Source: an uncultured Lachnospiraceae bacterium (GTDB lineage: Bacteria; Bacillota_A; Clostridia; Lachnospirales; Lachnospiraceae). Taken from it: a stretch of DNA of 13,189 nucleotides. Position numbers and translations under genes: made by a program. Location of the stretch: positions 1 through 13,189 of the forward strand of contig CAJUQU010000065.1 of the NCBI GenBank assembly GCA_910588595.1, written 5' to 3'. Position 1 is the first letter of the stretch. Each line of letters starts with the position of its first letter. Positions 1 through 7,033 of the stretch are shown here, one piece after another. Under the pieces are notes generated by a model. It was not told where the DNA came from. It worked only from the letters and a program-made list of their open reading frames with translations, and did no database searches.

Positions 1-1
1 A

Positions 2-949
2 AGAGCGCAGGAATTTGCAAATAAGTTTGGAATAAAGGTAGCGTATACTTCCTATGAGGAAATGCTGCTTGATGATAAGATCGATCTGATCTACATTGCT
101 ACACCACACTCAGAGCACTACGCCAATATGAAACTGTGTATAGAGAATGGCAAAAATGTATTGTGCGAAAAAGCTTTTACGGCAAATGCAAAGCAGGCAG
201 AGGACATACTGGCGCTGGCAAAGGAGAAGAACGTGTTTGTGACGGAGGCTATGTGGGTGCGGTATATGCCTATGCTTACTACGATCAAGGGGATCTTAAA
301 TTCTGGGATCATCGGGGAGCCGACAATGTTGACGGCGAATCTCGGCTACCCGGTTTTCAATAAGAAAAGGCTGACGGATCCTGCACTTGCGGGGGGCGCA
401 TTGCTTGATCTTGGTGTATATACACTGAATTTTGCGGCTATGATGTTTGGCAAAGACGTCGAGAAGATGGAGTCTTCCTATGTACTTACAGATACCGGAG
501 TAGATGCGTCGGAGAGTATTACAGTCACATACAAGGACGACAGAATGGCAGTTTTAAACTGTACAATGAACGGGCTGAGTGACAGGAGAGGCGTGATCTA
601 TGGTCCCAAAGGATATATTGAGATCGAGAATATTAATAATTTTGCGTCAGTGACAGTGTATGATGCGAGTTATAAGGCAGTAAAATCAGTCAAGGCACCC
701 AAGCAGATCACAGGTTATGAATACGAGGTGTACTCATGCATGGAGGCGATCGAGAAGGGTGAGAAGGAGTGTTGGGAGATGCCGCACGATGAGACACTGC
801 GGATCATGAGACAGATGGATCATCTGCGTGCACAGTGGGGAGTTGTTTTTCCTTTTGAGAAGGAAGAGACAGACCTGCAGGATAAGGTAGAGGTTTTGAC
901 GGGTGAAGTCGAAGATACCATTCTAGATGACACCGCTTTACAGGCATAG
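2..949 (+). CDS. Gfo/Idh/MocA-family NAD(P)-dependent oxidoreductase, 5'-truncated by contig edge
   Basis: The reading frame is open from base 2, upstream of the first internal ATG at 62, so the contig starts inside the gene. About 315 residues are visible. Roughly 40-50 N-terminal residues are missing, including the GxGxxG Rossmann loop that binds NAD(P). What remains is typical of the family: the strand IDLIYIATPHSEHY, then CEKAFT (the EKP-type motif, here EKA; residues 56-58 of the visible part), then VTEAMWVRYMP and GALLDLGVYTLNF, which resemble the dimeric dihydrodiol dehydrogenase/MviM-like branch. The C-terminal half is the alpha/beta substrate-binding domain. Such enzymes oxidise or reduce sugars, inositols or similar polyols in the cytosol, and the substrate cannot be read from the sequence. 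The stop at 947-949 lies 58 bases before the next start. The family call is firm, the substrate is unknown, and the internal ATG at 62 is not the true start. Confidence 0.9.
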   Translation, partial: RAQEFANKFGIKVAYTSYEEMLLDDKIDLIYIATPHSEHYANMKLCIENGKNVLCEKAFTANAKQAEDILALAKEKNVFVTEAMWVRYMPMLTTIKGILNSGIIGEPTMLTANLGYPVFNKKRLTDPALAGGALLDLGVYTLNFAAMMFGKDVEKMESSYVLTDTGVDASESITVTYKDDRMAVLNCTMNGLSDRRGVIYGPKGYIEIENINNFASVTVYDASYKAVKSVKAPKQITGYEYEVYSCMEAIEKGEKECWEMPHDETLRIMRQMDHLRAQWGVVFPFEKEETDLQDKVEVLTGEVEDTILDDTALQA

Positions 950-971
950 ACTGTTAAAATGTGGTAATACT

Positions 972-1009
972 ATAGCTATCAGAGATTTTATGCAAAAGGA
1001 GATAGCTAT
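972..1009 (+). promoter_or_regulatory. Hairpin around the ribosome binding site and start codon of the gene at 1008
   Basis: ATAGCTATC (972-980) and GATAGCTAT (1001-1009) are perfect 9-base inverted repeats, with a possible extra G-U pair at 971/1010. The 20-base loop holds most of the AAAAGGAG ribosome binding site, and the right arm covers the first two bases of the ATG. In mRNA the stem could limit initiation. Each arm contains the self-palindrome ATAGCTAT, so a protein-binding site in DNA is an alternative. The repeat is seen; a regulatory role is inferred. Confidence 0.4.
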
Positions 1010-1439
1010 GAAGAAAGATGATCGGGAAATCTTGAAAGAAGTTCAGAAAAATACGGATATGGCAATTTATGCGATCAATACCATATCAGAAAAAGTGTAC
1101 GATGAGGAATTGCGTCACGAGCTTTCCAAAGAGAAGCTTTTGTATTCTGTGATACAGAATAAAGCAACTGACAGACTGCAGAGTGCGCGGGCAGAGGGAT
1201 ACCATAGCAGTGCCATGCAGGAGCTGCTGTTGAAAGGAGGCCTGCAGATCAATACACTCACAAACAGCAGTACCAGCAGGATCGCAGAGCTTATGATCCA
1301 GGGCAGGAGCAGAGGTATCACAAATATGTGGAAATCGATCAATCGCCATCAGGATTCGGGGAACACCTCGATGGAAGTAGCAAAGGAACTGATGGATTTT
1401 GAGGAGAAGTCGATCAATAGACTAAAGAAGTTTTTATAA
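1008..1439 (+). CDS. Small helical protein of unknown function (143 aa)
   Basis: I do not recognise this family. The frame is open from an ATG at 927 inside the previous gene, but the ATG at 1008 is the likely start because AAAAGGAG at 994-1002 sits at the right distance. The 143 residues are almost all amphipathic helix: about 5-28, 31-62, 66-98, 101-117 and 120-143, with glycine- or asparagine-rich turns. There is no signal peptide, membrane segment or cysteine. The layout suggests a cytosolic four-helix bundle, ferritin-like in outline, but the conserved metal ligands of ferritins are not evident (the few histidines are at 37, 66 and 114), so that resemblance is weak. It sits between the oxidoreductase and the pseudouridine synthase in a same-strand run and is probably cotranscribed. 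A hairpin overlaps its start. Confidence 0.75.
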   Translation: MKKDDREILKEVQKNTDMAIYAINTISEKVYDEELRHELSKEKLLYSVIQNKATDRLQSARAEGYHSSAMQELLLKGGLQINTLTNSSTSRIAELMIQGRSRGITNMWKSINRHQDSGNTSMEVAKELMDFEEKSINRLKKFL

Positions 1440-1470
1440 ACAATTTGTGGGAGAAAGAGGACACAGTGAT

Positions 1471-2187
1471 ATGACCAGATTAAATAAGTACCTGGCGGAG
1501 TGTGGAATATGTTCGAGGCGTGAGGCAGATAAATTGATCGATCAGGGCAGGGTTATAGTAAATGGTCAAAAGGCTGTGAGCGGTATGCAGGTATGCGGTC
1601 GGGACCGCGTCGAAGTGAACGGCAGACAGGTGAAGCCGGTTTCATCAAAGGTTGTTCTGGCATACAATAAGCCGATTGGAGTCACCTGCACAGAAAAAGA
1701 TAGATATGCAGAGAAAACGATTGTAGATTCGGTAAAATACCCCGTAAGGCTTACCTATGCGGGGCGCCTTGACAAAGATTCGGACGGGTTGATCATTCTG
1801 ACAAACGACGGAGAATTGATAGAGCGCATGATGCGGGGAGCAAATCGTCATGAAAAAGAGTACATCGTCAAAGTGGACAGGGAATATACAGATGATTTTC
1901 TGGAGAAAATGTCCCAGGGTGTGTATTTAAGAGAGCTTGATGAGACGACACGTCCATGTTTTGTGGAACGTGTTGGCAAATATACGTTTCGGATCATTTT
2001 GACACAGGGGCTCAACAGGCAGATCAGAAGAATGTGTGAGCGCTTTGGATATAAGGTAAAAAGTCTTACGCGGATCCGAGTGATGAATATTGAATTATCT
2101 GGATTAAAGACTGGAGCATATCGGGAATTAAAAGGACAAGAGCTCACAACGCTCTACCGTCTGTGCGGCATGTCAGAGAAAAATTAA
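1471..2187 (+). CDS. rluF: RluF-like 23S rRNA pseudouridine synthase
   Basis: The protein (238 aa) isomerises a uridine to pseudouridine in rRNA. Residues 1-48 form an S4 RNA-binding domain (TRLNKYLAECGICSRREADK). Residues about 60-230 form the RsuA/RluB/E/F-type catalytic domain, with YNKPIGVTCT (65-74), the catalytic motif GRLDKDSDGL with nucleophile Asp101, and TQGLNRQIRRMC (178-189). The KPxGVxCT signature and the GxNRHEKEY segment resemble E. coli RluF (23S U2604) more than RluB or RsuA, but subfamily specificity is not certain. An in-frame GTG at 1447 would add eight residues. ATG 1471 is preferred because the S4 domain begins there and AGAGG lies at 1456-1460. The stop is 19 bases before the chosen ligA start, so the two are probably cotranscribed. 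Confidence 0.88.
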   Translation: MTRLNKYLAECGICSRREADKLIDQGRVIVNGQKAVSGMQVCGRDRVEVNGRQVKPVSSKVVLAYNKPIGVTCTEKDRYAEKTIVDSVKYPVRLTYAGRLDKDSDGLIILTNDGELIERMMRGANRHEKEYIVKVDREYTDDFLEKMSQGVYLRELDETTRPCFVERVGKYTFRIILTQGLNRQIRRMCERFGYKVKSLTRIRVMNIELSGLKTGAYRELKGQELTTLYRLCGMSEKN

Positions 2188-2196
2188 GGAAAATAT

Positions 2197-2201
2197 GGAG
2201 G
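2197..2201 (+). promoter_or_regulatory. Ribosome binding site deciding the ligA start
   Basis: GGAGG lies five bases before the ATG at 2207 and overlaps the upstream in-frame ATG at 2195. The 2195 start would have only a weaker AAGGA four bases upstream. The start is therefore set at 2207, which removes the four residues MEVD. Confidence 0.7.
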
Positions 2202-2206
2202 TAGAT

Positions 2207-4183
2207 ATGGCAGAAAACAGTGAGAAATTACATAGAATGAAGGAGCTTGTGGCGAGATTGAGAGAGGCTTCCAAAGCGTATTATGCTCAGGACAAGGAGA
2301 TCATGAGTAATTTTGAGTATGATAAACTGTACGATGAGTTGTCGGATCTTGAACAGGAAACCGGTATGGTTCTGACAGGCAGCCCCACGATCAATGTCGG
2401 GTATGAGGCTGTCGACGAGCTGCCCAAAGAAGCGCATGAAAGTCCGATGCTGTCTCTCGGGAAGACCAAAGAGCGTGAGGAGCTTAAAGACTGGCTCGGA
2501 GATAAAGAGGGAGTGCTCAGCTGGAAGCTGGACGGACTTACGATCGTGCTGACTTATCAGGGCGGGGAACTGCTCAAGGCAGTCACCCGCGGAAACGGTG
2601 AAGTTGGAGAGGTGATCACGAACAATGCGAAAGTGTTCAAGAACATTCCGCTGCGCATCAGATATCAGGGTGAACTGATACTCAGAGGTGAGGCGGTCAT
2701 AACATACCAGGACTTTGAGGAGATCAACAGCCACATTGAAGATGTGGATGCAAAGTACAAAAATCCGCGAAATCTCTGTTCGGGTTCTGTCAGACAGCTC
2801 AACAATCAGATCACAGCGGAGAGAAACGTGCGGTTTTATGCATTTGCGCTGGTGAAAGCAGACAAAGTTGACTTCGACAATTCAAGAGAAAAACAGTTTG
2901 AATTTTTGCAGGAACAGGGATTTGACGTAGTTCAATATCTGAAAGTAGATGCGGAGAATATCATCGATGCAGTCGCAGATTATGAGACGCGCGTTCAGAC
3001 TTATGAGGTGCCGTCGGACGGACTTGTGCTGACGTATGATGATATAGCATATGGACGATCACTGGGGCGGACTGCGAAGTACCCGCGGGATTCCATTGCT
3101 TTTAAATGGGCGGACGAGATAAGGGAGACGACATTGAAGGAGATCGAGTGGAGTGCGAGCCGCACCGGGCTGATCAATCCCGTCGCGATCTTTGAGCCTG
3201 TAGAGCTGGAAGGGACGACAGTGAGCAGGGCATCCGTCCACAATATCAGTATACTCAAAGGCCTCAAGCTGGGGATCGGTGACAGGATAACGGTCTATAA
3301 GGCGAACATGATCATTCCGCAGATCGCGGAGAATCTTACAGGAAGTGATGATCTGGAGATACCGGATACCTGTCCGGTGTGCGGAGGGAAGACAGAGCTG
3401 CGTGCCGTTAACGAGGTTCAGTCACTTTACTGTACGAACCCGGACTGCGATGCCAAGAAAATCAAGTCATTTACCTTATTTGTCAGCCGTGATGCCATGA
3501 ATATCGATGGATTGTCGGAAGCCACGCTAGAGAAATTTATCGGAAAAGGTTTTCTTCATCAATATCAGGATATGTTTCACCTCGACAGACACAAGTCGGA
3601 GATTGTGGAGATGGAAGGTTTTGGGGAGAGATCTTACAAAAAGCTTATAGACGGAATCGAGAAAGCAAGAAATGTGGAGCTTCCCAATCTGATATACAGC
3701 CTTGGCATTGCCAATATCGGACTTGCCAATGCGAAGGTGATCTGTAAATATTTTAGATATGACATTGACGTCATGCGCCATGCTGCGGTGGAGGAACTCA
3801 GTGAGATCGACGGGATCGGGGAAGTTATCGCAAAGGCTTTTGTGGACTATTTTTCCGATGAGAAAAACGATGAAATATTTGAGAATCTTCTGAAAGAGGT
3901 TCATATTATCATCGAAGAGATAGATGAGTCAGAGCAGACACTCGATGGAAAAACCTTTGTTGTGACAGGCAGTCTGAACCACTTTGGCAGTAGAAATGAG
4001 CTGAAAGATCTGATCGAGAAAAAAGGTGGGAAAGTAGCCGGAAGTGTGTCCGCAAAGACTGTCTGCCTGATCAATAATGATGCCGAATCAAATTCGTCCA
4101 AAAATAAGAAGGCGAAGGAACTCAGTGTCCCGATTCTCACAGAAGAACAGTTTATGACAGAATATCTCGGGATGGAACCGTAA
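2207..4183 (+). CDS. ligA: NAD-dependent DNA ligase, divergent LigA type (658 aa)
   Basis: The full LigA architecture is present: domain Ia (about 1-65), nucleotidyltransferase domain (66-305) with adenylated-lysine motif KLDG (Lys107), OB fold (about 306-380), zinc finger Cys389, 392, 409, 414, helix-hairpin-helix region (about 425-570) and a C-terminal BRCT domain (about 578-655). The family joins DNA nicks, using NAD+ as AMP donor. The length is normal for LigA. Compared by eye with E. coli LigA, Tyr22, Tyr35, Asp36, Glu173, Asp285 and Lys314 have counterparts (Tyr25, Tyr38, Asp39, Glu162, Asp271, Lys300). His23 aligns with Tyr26, Asp32 with Asn35, Glu113 with Ser105, and Lys290 of motif IV with Thr276. 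The usual NAAAGSLRQLD reads NLCSGSVRQLN. Family membership is certain. Whether it is the housekeeping ligase or a paralogue with altered chemistry is open. It lies 27 bases before metA and is probably cotranscribed with it. Confidence 0.93.
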   Translation: MAENSEKLHRMKELVARLREASKAYYAQDKEIMSNFEYDKLYDELSDLEQETGMVLTGSPTINVGYEAVDELPKEAHESPMLSLGKTKEREELKDWLGDKEGVLSWKLDGLTIVLTYQGGELLKAVTRGNGEVGEVITNNAKVFKNIPLRIRYQGELILRGEAVITYQDFEEINSHIEDVDAKYKNPRNLCSGSVRQLNNQITAERNVRFYAFALVKADKVDFDNSREKQFEFLQEQGFDVVQYLKVDAENIIDAVADYETRVQTYEVPSDGLVLTYDDIAYGRSLGRTAKYPRDSIAFKWADEIRETTLKEIEWSASRTGLINPVAIFEPVELEGTTVSRASVHNISILKGLKLGIGDRITVYKANMIIPQIAENLTGSDDLEIPDTCPVCGGKTELRAVNEVQSLYCTNPDCDAKKIKSFTLFVSRDAMNIDGLSEATLEKFIGKGFLHQYQDMFHLDRHKSEIVEMEGFGERSYKKLIDGIEKARNVELPNLIYSLGIANIGLANAKVICKYFRYDIDVMRHAAVEELSEIDGIGEVIAKAFVDYFSDEKNDEIFENLLKEVHIIIEEIDESEQTLDGKTFVVTGSLNHFGSRNELKDLIEKKGGKVAGSVSAKTVCLINNDAESNSSKNKKAKELSVPILTEEQFMTEYLGMEP

Positions 4184-4210
4184 AAATAAAACAGACAGGA
4201 GTGCATAAAA

Positions 4211-5116
4211 ATGCCTATAAAAGTACAAAGTGACTTGCCAGCAAAGGAGATACTGGAAAATGAAAACATATTTGTGATGGATGAGAACCGTGCGATGCAT
4301 CAGGATATCAGACCACTTCAGGTCTGCATATTGAATCTGATGCCTGTGAAGCAGGATACGGAGCTGCAGCTTTTGCGCGCATTGTCCAACACGCCGCTGC
4401 AGGTCGATGTCACTTTTCTGATGGTGGCCAGCCATGTATCACTCAACACGTCGGCAAATCATTTGAATCGTTTCTATACAACGTTTGAGCAGATCAGGGA
4501 CAAACGCTTTGACGGTATGATCATTACCGGTGCGCCGGTAGAGGATATTGCTTTTGAGGAGGTCGATTACTGGCAGGAGGTGTGTGCGATCATGGATTGG
4601 GCGGAGGAGCATGCGACCTCCACACTGCACATATGCTGGGGTGCCCAGGCTGGATTTTATCATTATTATGGTATTCAGAAGCGCATGCTTTCCGAGAAAT
4701 TATTTGGGATTTACTCCCACAAGGTGCAGAATAGAAAAGTGCCTTTGGTGCGGGGGTTTGACGATTATTTTCTCGCGCCGCACAGCCTCCATACAGAGAC
4801 ATCAGCTGTCGATATACACAAATGTGACAAGATCACAGTGCTTGCAGAATCCAGTGAGGCAGGTGTCTTTCTCGCGTATGCCGAAAATGGCAGGAAAGTG
4901 TTTGTGAACGGACATCCCGAATACGACAGATATACACTTGATGCAGAGTATAAGAGGGACCTGGAAAAAGGACTGCCGATACATATTCCGAGAAATTATT
5001 ATCCCGATGATGATCCGTCGCAGAAACCAAACCTGCAATGGCGTGCGCACTGTAATAATCTTTATACAAACTGGCTCAATTACTATGTGTACCAGGCGAC
5101 GCCGTACGAGTGGTAG
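4211..5116 (+). CDS. metAA: Homoserine O-acyltransferase MetA, probably acetyl-CoA specific
   Basis: This 301-residue cytosolic enzyme acylates L-homoserine, the first committed step of methionine synthesis. It is a class I glutamine-amidotransferase-like fold of normal MetA length. The catalytic residues fall at family positions: Cys142 in HICWGAQAG, and His235 and Glu237 in VNGHPEYDRYT. Residue 111 is Glu (GAPVED). In this family Glu111 is linked to acetyl-CoA use, as in Bacillus cereus MetA, and Gly to succinyl-CoA use, as in E. coli. Acetyl transfer is therefore predicted even though many annotations say succinyltransferase. The start has AGGAG at 4197-4201, nine bases upstream. Only 27 bases separate it from ligA, so there is no room for a SAM riboswitch or T-box of its own, and it probably depends on the upstream transcript. 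Confidence 0.95.
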   Translation: MPIKVQSDLPAKEILENENIFVMDENRAMHQDIRPLQVCILNLMPVKQDTELQLLRALSNTPLQVDVTFLMVASHVSLNTSANHLNRFYTTFEQIRDKRFDGMIITGAPVEDIAFEEVDYWQEVCAIMDWAEEHATSTLHICWGAQAGFYHYYGIQKRMLSEKLFGIYSHKVQNRKVPLVRGFDDYFLAPHSLHTETSAVDIHKCDKITVLAESSEAGVFLAYAENGRKVFVNGHPEYDRYTLDAEYKRDLEKGLPIHIPRNYYPDDDPSQKPNLQWRAHCNNLYTNWLNYYVYQATPYEW

Positions 5117-5153
5117 GGAAAGTAAAATAAATGTAAAAATTTTCTAACGATAC

Positions 5154-5189
5154 GTGCAATAATATGTTATAATGAATATATTATAGCAC
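5154..5189 (+). repeat. Imperfect inverted repeat spanning the hemerythrin-gene promoter
   Basis: GTGCAATAATAT (5154-5165) and ATATTATAGCAC (5178-5189) match as inverted repeats at 11 of 12 positions, separated by 12 bases that contain the -10 box. A dyad of this size centred on a promoter is what a dimeric repressor site looks like. AT-richness could also produce it by chance. Confidence 0.45.
5165..5173 (+). promoter_or_regulatory. Extended -10 promoter for the hemerythrin/receiver gene
   Basis: TGTTATAAT (5165-5173) is a perfect extended -10 element (TGn plus TATAAT). The region 17 bases upstream has no good TTGACA match, which an extended -10 tolerates. Transcription would start near 5180, giving a leader of about 95 bases before the ATG at 5276. 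Confidence 0.6.
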
Positions 5190-5193
5190 ATTC

Positions 5194-5261
5194 ACTGTAA
5201 GCGTAGATCATTTACAGTATAGGGATGCCACTGGTGTACCAATTATAGAACGATTATGGCA
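5194..5261 (+). promoter_or_regulatory. Leader with short inverted repeats before the hemerythrin/receiver gene
   Basis: The leader holds ACTGTAA (5194-5200) pairing with TTACAGT (5212-5218), and TGCCA (5226-5230) pairing with TGGCA (5257-5261). The second pair encloses TGG/CCA around a TGTA loop and ends exactly at the AAAGGAG ribosome binding site (5261-5267). It does not match the c-di-GMP, preQ1, fluoride, ZTP or SAM riboswitch cores that I can recall. The stems are short, so any function is tentative. Confidence 0.3.
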
Positions 5262-5275
5262 AAGGAGAAGATTTC

Positions 5276-6652
5276 ATGAGCAATCAATTAGTATGGCAGG
5301 ATCGGTATAATCTAGGTGTAGAGGTTATTGACAAAGAACATAAGAAGTTATTTAGTATTCTCAATAAACTGTTTGACTTTGGAAAGCAGGAAGAAAAAAG
5401 TCAATGGGTTTGTCAGGAAGCGATAAAGTACTTTAGAGATCATGCCGTTCAGCATTTCGCAGACGAAGAGGCTTATATGTTATCCATCAATTATGAAGGG
5501 TTTGAGATGCATAGGCGCATTCACAGAAACTTTCGTGATAGAACGCTTCCGGCGCTTGAGCGGGAGTTGGAGCTGACAAAATACTCAGAAGAATCAATCA
5601 ACCATTTCCTCAGTGTGTGTGCAGGATGGCTGATCGGTCACTCTTTGATTGAGGACTATGCGATTGTAAAAGGACAAAAAATAGAGCAATGGGAAAATCT
5701 CCAGCCCGAGGAAGAGCAGGCTGTGATGGGGCAGACGATTACAGGACTGCTGCATAGTATGTTTCAGCTGGATTCGAGATTGATCAGTGACTGTTATGCT
5801 GGGGAGAAGTTTGTAGATGGCATTTATTTTCGCTTGATCTATAGTACAAAGGATAAAAAGCGGTGGGAGTTTTTCTTGGTATTTGAGGAAAAGCTGATCG
5901 TCAGTACGATTGGCAGTGTCATGGATACGAAATCTGAAGCGGTAAACGTTATGTTGATGAATGCAGCAAGATATGTTGCAAGGCAGCTTGTGGAGCGTGT
6001 TAAGGGATATTTCCCATCTTCCGAAAATTTTGAGATAAAGGAAGAACAGCTCCTGACGTATGAGCAGTTTCAGAAGGTGTTTGAGAAGCAAAAACCACAG
6101 TTCAGTCTGTTGTTTGATACCGGGAAGGGATATTTTGCATACTGCGTTACCGCAACAGATCTGCTTCAAAATGAAGGCGGCGTTTCCATCATTACAGAGA
6201 ATGCCATGGCTGAGGTGGAGAAGTATCTGAACCAGAACGAGGTAGAGAAAAAGGTCATACACCACAAAAAGAAAGTGCTTGTGGTAGATGATTCAGATTT
6301 TATGTTAAAGACGATGCAGGATTTGTTGAGCAGTGACTATGAAGTGATCGTTGCCAAATCAGGTTTGTCTGCGATTAGGGGGATTACGCTTGACAGACCG
6401 GACTTGATCTTGTTGGATTATGAGATGCCTGTTTGCAATGGCAGTCAGGTTTTGGAAATGATACGTGGCGAGGAGGAGTTTAGAGATATTCCGGTGATCT
6501 TCCTGACCAGCAGGGTTGACAGGGAGAGTGTCAAAAAGGTGATCGAATTAAAACCAGAAGGTTACTTGTCAAAATCATTATCGCCTTCCGATGTGAAGAG
6601 AGAAGTGGATCATTTCTTTGAAAAAGCTGCCAGAAGAAATGCTAAAAAATAG
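5276..6652 (+). CDS. Bacteriohemerythrin - middle domain - receiver domain signalling protein (458 aa)
   Basis: Residues 1-135 form a bacteriohemerythrin domain with every di-iron ligand in place: His22, His60, Glu64, His79, His83, His122 and Asp127. Such domains bind O2, or sometimes NO, reversibly. Residues about 145-320 form an alpha/beta domain, perhaps CheX/CheC-like from its layout (strands around 183-213, long helix 218-245), but the catalytic E-x2-N motif of those phosphatases is not clear. Residues 333-450 form a response-regulator receiver with acidic pair Asp338/Asp339, phosphoacceptor Asp381 (LLDYEMP), Thr411 and Lys433. There is no DNA-binding output, signal peptide or membrane segment, so it is probably a cytosolic protein passing oxygen status to a two-component or chemotaxis partner. 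It has its own promoter and AAAGGAG (5261-5267) eight bases before the start. No kinase gene is nearby. Confidence 0.88.
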   Translation: MSNQLVWQDRYNLGVEVIDKEHKKLFSILNKLFDFGKQEEKSQWVCQEAIKYFRDHAVQHFADEEAYMLSINYEGFEMHRRIHRNFRDRTLPALERELELTKYSEESINHFLSVCAGWLIGHSLIEDYAIVKGQKIEQWENLQPEEEQAVMGQTITGLLHSMFQLDSRLISDCYAGEKFVDGIYFRLIYSTKDKKRWEFFLVFEEKLIVSTIGSVMDTKSEAVNVMLMNAARYVARQLVERVKGYFPSSENFEIKEEQLLTYEQFQKVFEKQKPQFSLLFDTGKGYFAYCVTATDLLQNEGGVSIITENAMAEVEKYLNQNEVEKKVIHHKKKVLVVDDSDFMLKTMQDLLSSDYEVIVAKSGLSAIRGITLDRPDLILLDYEMPVCNGSQVLEMIRGEEEFRDIPVIFLTSRVDRESVKKVIELKPEGYLSKSLSPSDVKREVDHFFEKAARRNAKK

Positions 6653-6683
6653 AAAATGATGTATATTTTTCCTTTCTTGTCCA

Positions 6684-6689
6684 TATAAT
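6684..6689 (+). promoter_or_regulatory. Possible -10 box for the small coiled-coil gene
   Basis: A perfect TATAAT lies 73 bases upstream of the ATG at 6762, in the 109-base gap after the receiver gene. No convincing -35 hexamer is found at 16-18 bases. I see no terminator hairpin in this gap, so readthrough from the gene before is also possible. Confidence 0.35.
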
Positions 6690-6761
6690 TTATTACATAA
6701 CAATAATGATTCAATAATGCAAAGATATGAGTCGTTAAATTGCAGAATAAGGAGAACAAAT

Positions 6762-6983
6762 ATGGCAAGAGGAGTTAAAAAATCAATTCAGGAGAAAATC
6801 GCACAGAAGGAGGAACTTATTGACGCACTTTCTACCAGGATCAAAAAGGAGAGAGACGAGCTCAATGAACTTTTGGAGATGCAGAAAATGGAAGAACTCA
6901 ATGAACTTCGGGTAGTTGTTGAGAAGTCCGGTATGGAGATTTCTGATATTATCCAGATGGCGCAGATGCAGGCTGCTCAATAG
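6762..6983 (+). CDS. Small charged coiled-coil protein of unknown function (73 aa)
   Basis: The frame is open from an ATG at 6717, but ATG 6762 is preferred because AAGGAG (6749-6754) lies seven bases before it. The product is rich in Lys, Glu, Leu and Met. Residues about 8-53 have the heptad spacing of a coiled coil (IQEKIAQKEELIDALSTRIK onward), followed by a short turn at SGMEI and a final helix (60-71). It has no cysteine, membrane segment or signal peptide. The layout recalls DUF4315-type small proteins, which have an N-terminal coiled coil and a short C-terminal helix, but I cannot confirm membership. It lies between the oxygen-sensing response regulator and asnS, on the same strand as both, with no clear functional link to either. 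Confidence 0.7.
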   Translation: MARGVKKSIQEKIAQKEELIDALSTRIKKERDELNELLEMQKMEELNELRVVVEKSGMEISDIIQMAQMQAAQ

Positions 6984-7033
6984 GGCAGATGCATTATAGC
7001 ACACGAAAAATAGTGGATAAAAAAATATTTGAG

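Noticed and set aside
4184..4210. SAM riboswitch or promoter before metA
   Set aside because: Only 27 bases lie between the genes and they contain just a ribosome binding site.
5117..5150. Terminator after metA
   Set aside because: AAAATTTT is present, but no GC-containing stem precedes a T-run.
5594..6265. A - strand open frame of 223 codons
   Set aside because: It is antisense to the hemerythrin-receiver gene, whose domains and catalytic residues are clear. The frame's composition is typical of a shadow frame.
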